The translations under genes were made by a program, and so were the position numbers. DNA of 64,000 bases from NCBI RefSeq assembly GCF_964656455.1, contig NW_027555024.1:1-64000 (forward strand). The letters run 5' to 3'. The notes below the pieces were generated by a model that was not told the DNA's origin, did no database searches, and saw nothing but the letters and a program-made list of their open reading frames with translations. The DNA is from Halichoerus grypus. Taxonomy: Eukaryota; Chordata; Mammalia; Carnivora; Phocidae. This document shows, in pieces, positions 63,700 through 64,000 of this stretch (its first letter is position 1; every line of letters begins with the position of its first letter).

Positions 63700-64000
63700 G
63701 AACCGCATAAGATAACCCAGATAAAGGTGAAAGTGAAGGCAAGAAGACTGTAACATTAGCCCAGGTGCAATGAGAACCTGATTCAAGTAGCGAAAAAAAG
63801 GAAACATCATCAAATATACAAATATATACACAATATATACTGTTGCATACAAATATATATAGAATCAAAAAAATTTAAAAAGAATTATGTGAAAACAAAG
63901 TTAACAGATTTGAAAACTCAATAAATAAATCTCTGGAGAAAATATTAAACACTAAAACTCACAGAAGAAATAGAAAACCTATGCAGACCAACAGTTATTA
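63700..64000. other. Ancient-repeat end and AT-rich DNA
   Basis: The first 90 bases continue the ancient repeat cut by the SINE. The rest is AT-rich (ATATACAAATATATACACAATATATAC near 63813-63839) without other signals. Confidence 0.5.

Noticed and set aside
1..64000. Search for an undescribed gene system, gene cluster or viral insertion
   Set aside because: No multi-gene arrangement, no endogenous retrovirus internal region (gag, pol or env) and no intact open frame above 190 residues; all long frames trace to retrotransposons or chance.

Overview
This is a window of mammalian nuclear DNA with no recognisable protein-coding exon, rRNA or tRNA gene, CRISPR array, operon or prokaryotic signal. 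It reads as intergenic or deep intronic DNA: AT-rich, short chance ORFs only, packed with retrotransposons. About 60 copies of one tRNA-derived SINE fix the lineage. They carry a head of the GGCGCCTGGGTGGCTCAG type, a CT-rich body and a tail of AATAAA repeats, TCTT and poly(A). This is the carnivore Can-SINE (SINEC), so the host is a carnivoran. The youngest copies (e.g. 17229-17438, 43207-43416, 56451-56646) look arctoid and, from memory, most like pinniped copies; that last step is inference.

Layout. 1-5.9 kb: AT-rich DNA with old L1 3' ends, two MIRs and four Can-SINEs. 6.2-9.5 kb: an ancient repeat, then a decayed HAL1-like (half-L1) element with two SINEs. 9.5-16.6 kb: three back-to-back minus-strand SINEs, then a degraded plus-strand L1 that still shows ORF1, inter-ORF and ORF2 segments, broken by a younger L1 and by eight SINEs, with a ninth inside the younger L1. 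16.6-31.3 kb: unannotated DNA, old L1 3' ends, MaLR-type LTR pieces, MIRs, two local tandem duplications (63 bp and 112 bp units), a SINE-L1-SINE stack at one target site, and a young minus-strand L1 tail. 32.0-33.5 kb: minus-strand L1 3' half split by a SINE. 34.9-35.4 kb: an inverted SINE pair. 36.5-41.0 kb: plus-strand L1 ORF2 and 3' end with two SINEs and another L1 3' end inside. 43.1-47.3 kb: two decayed minus-strand L1 fragments, one with a local duplication beside a broken SINE head. 47.3-55.2 kb: mostly unannotated DNA with SINEs and three MIRs. 55.2-64 kb: another old L1 3' half, tandem and inverted SINE groups, an L2 fragment and microsatellites.

Nothing here works together as a pathway. 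The content is a record of retrotransposition: target-site duplications are readable for most Can-SINEs, and nesting gives relative ages (MIR, L2, HAL1 and old L1 first, then younger L1, then Can-SINE). I searched for an undescribed system and did not find one. The findings are local oddities of retrotransposition and duplication. Family names come from recalled consensus features, not from a database search.
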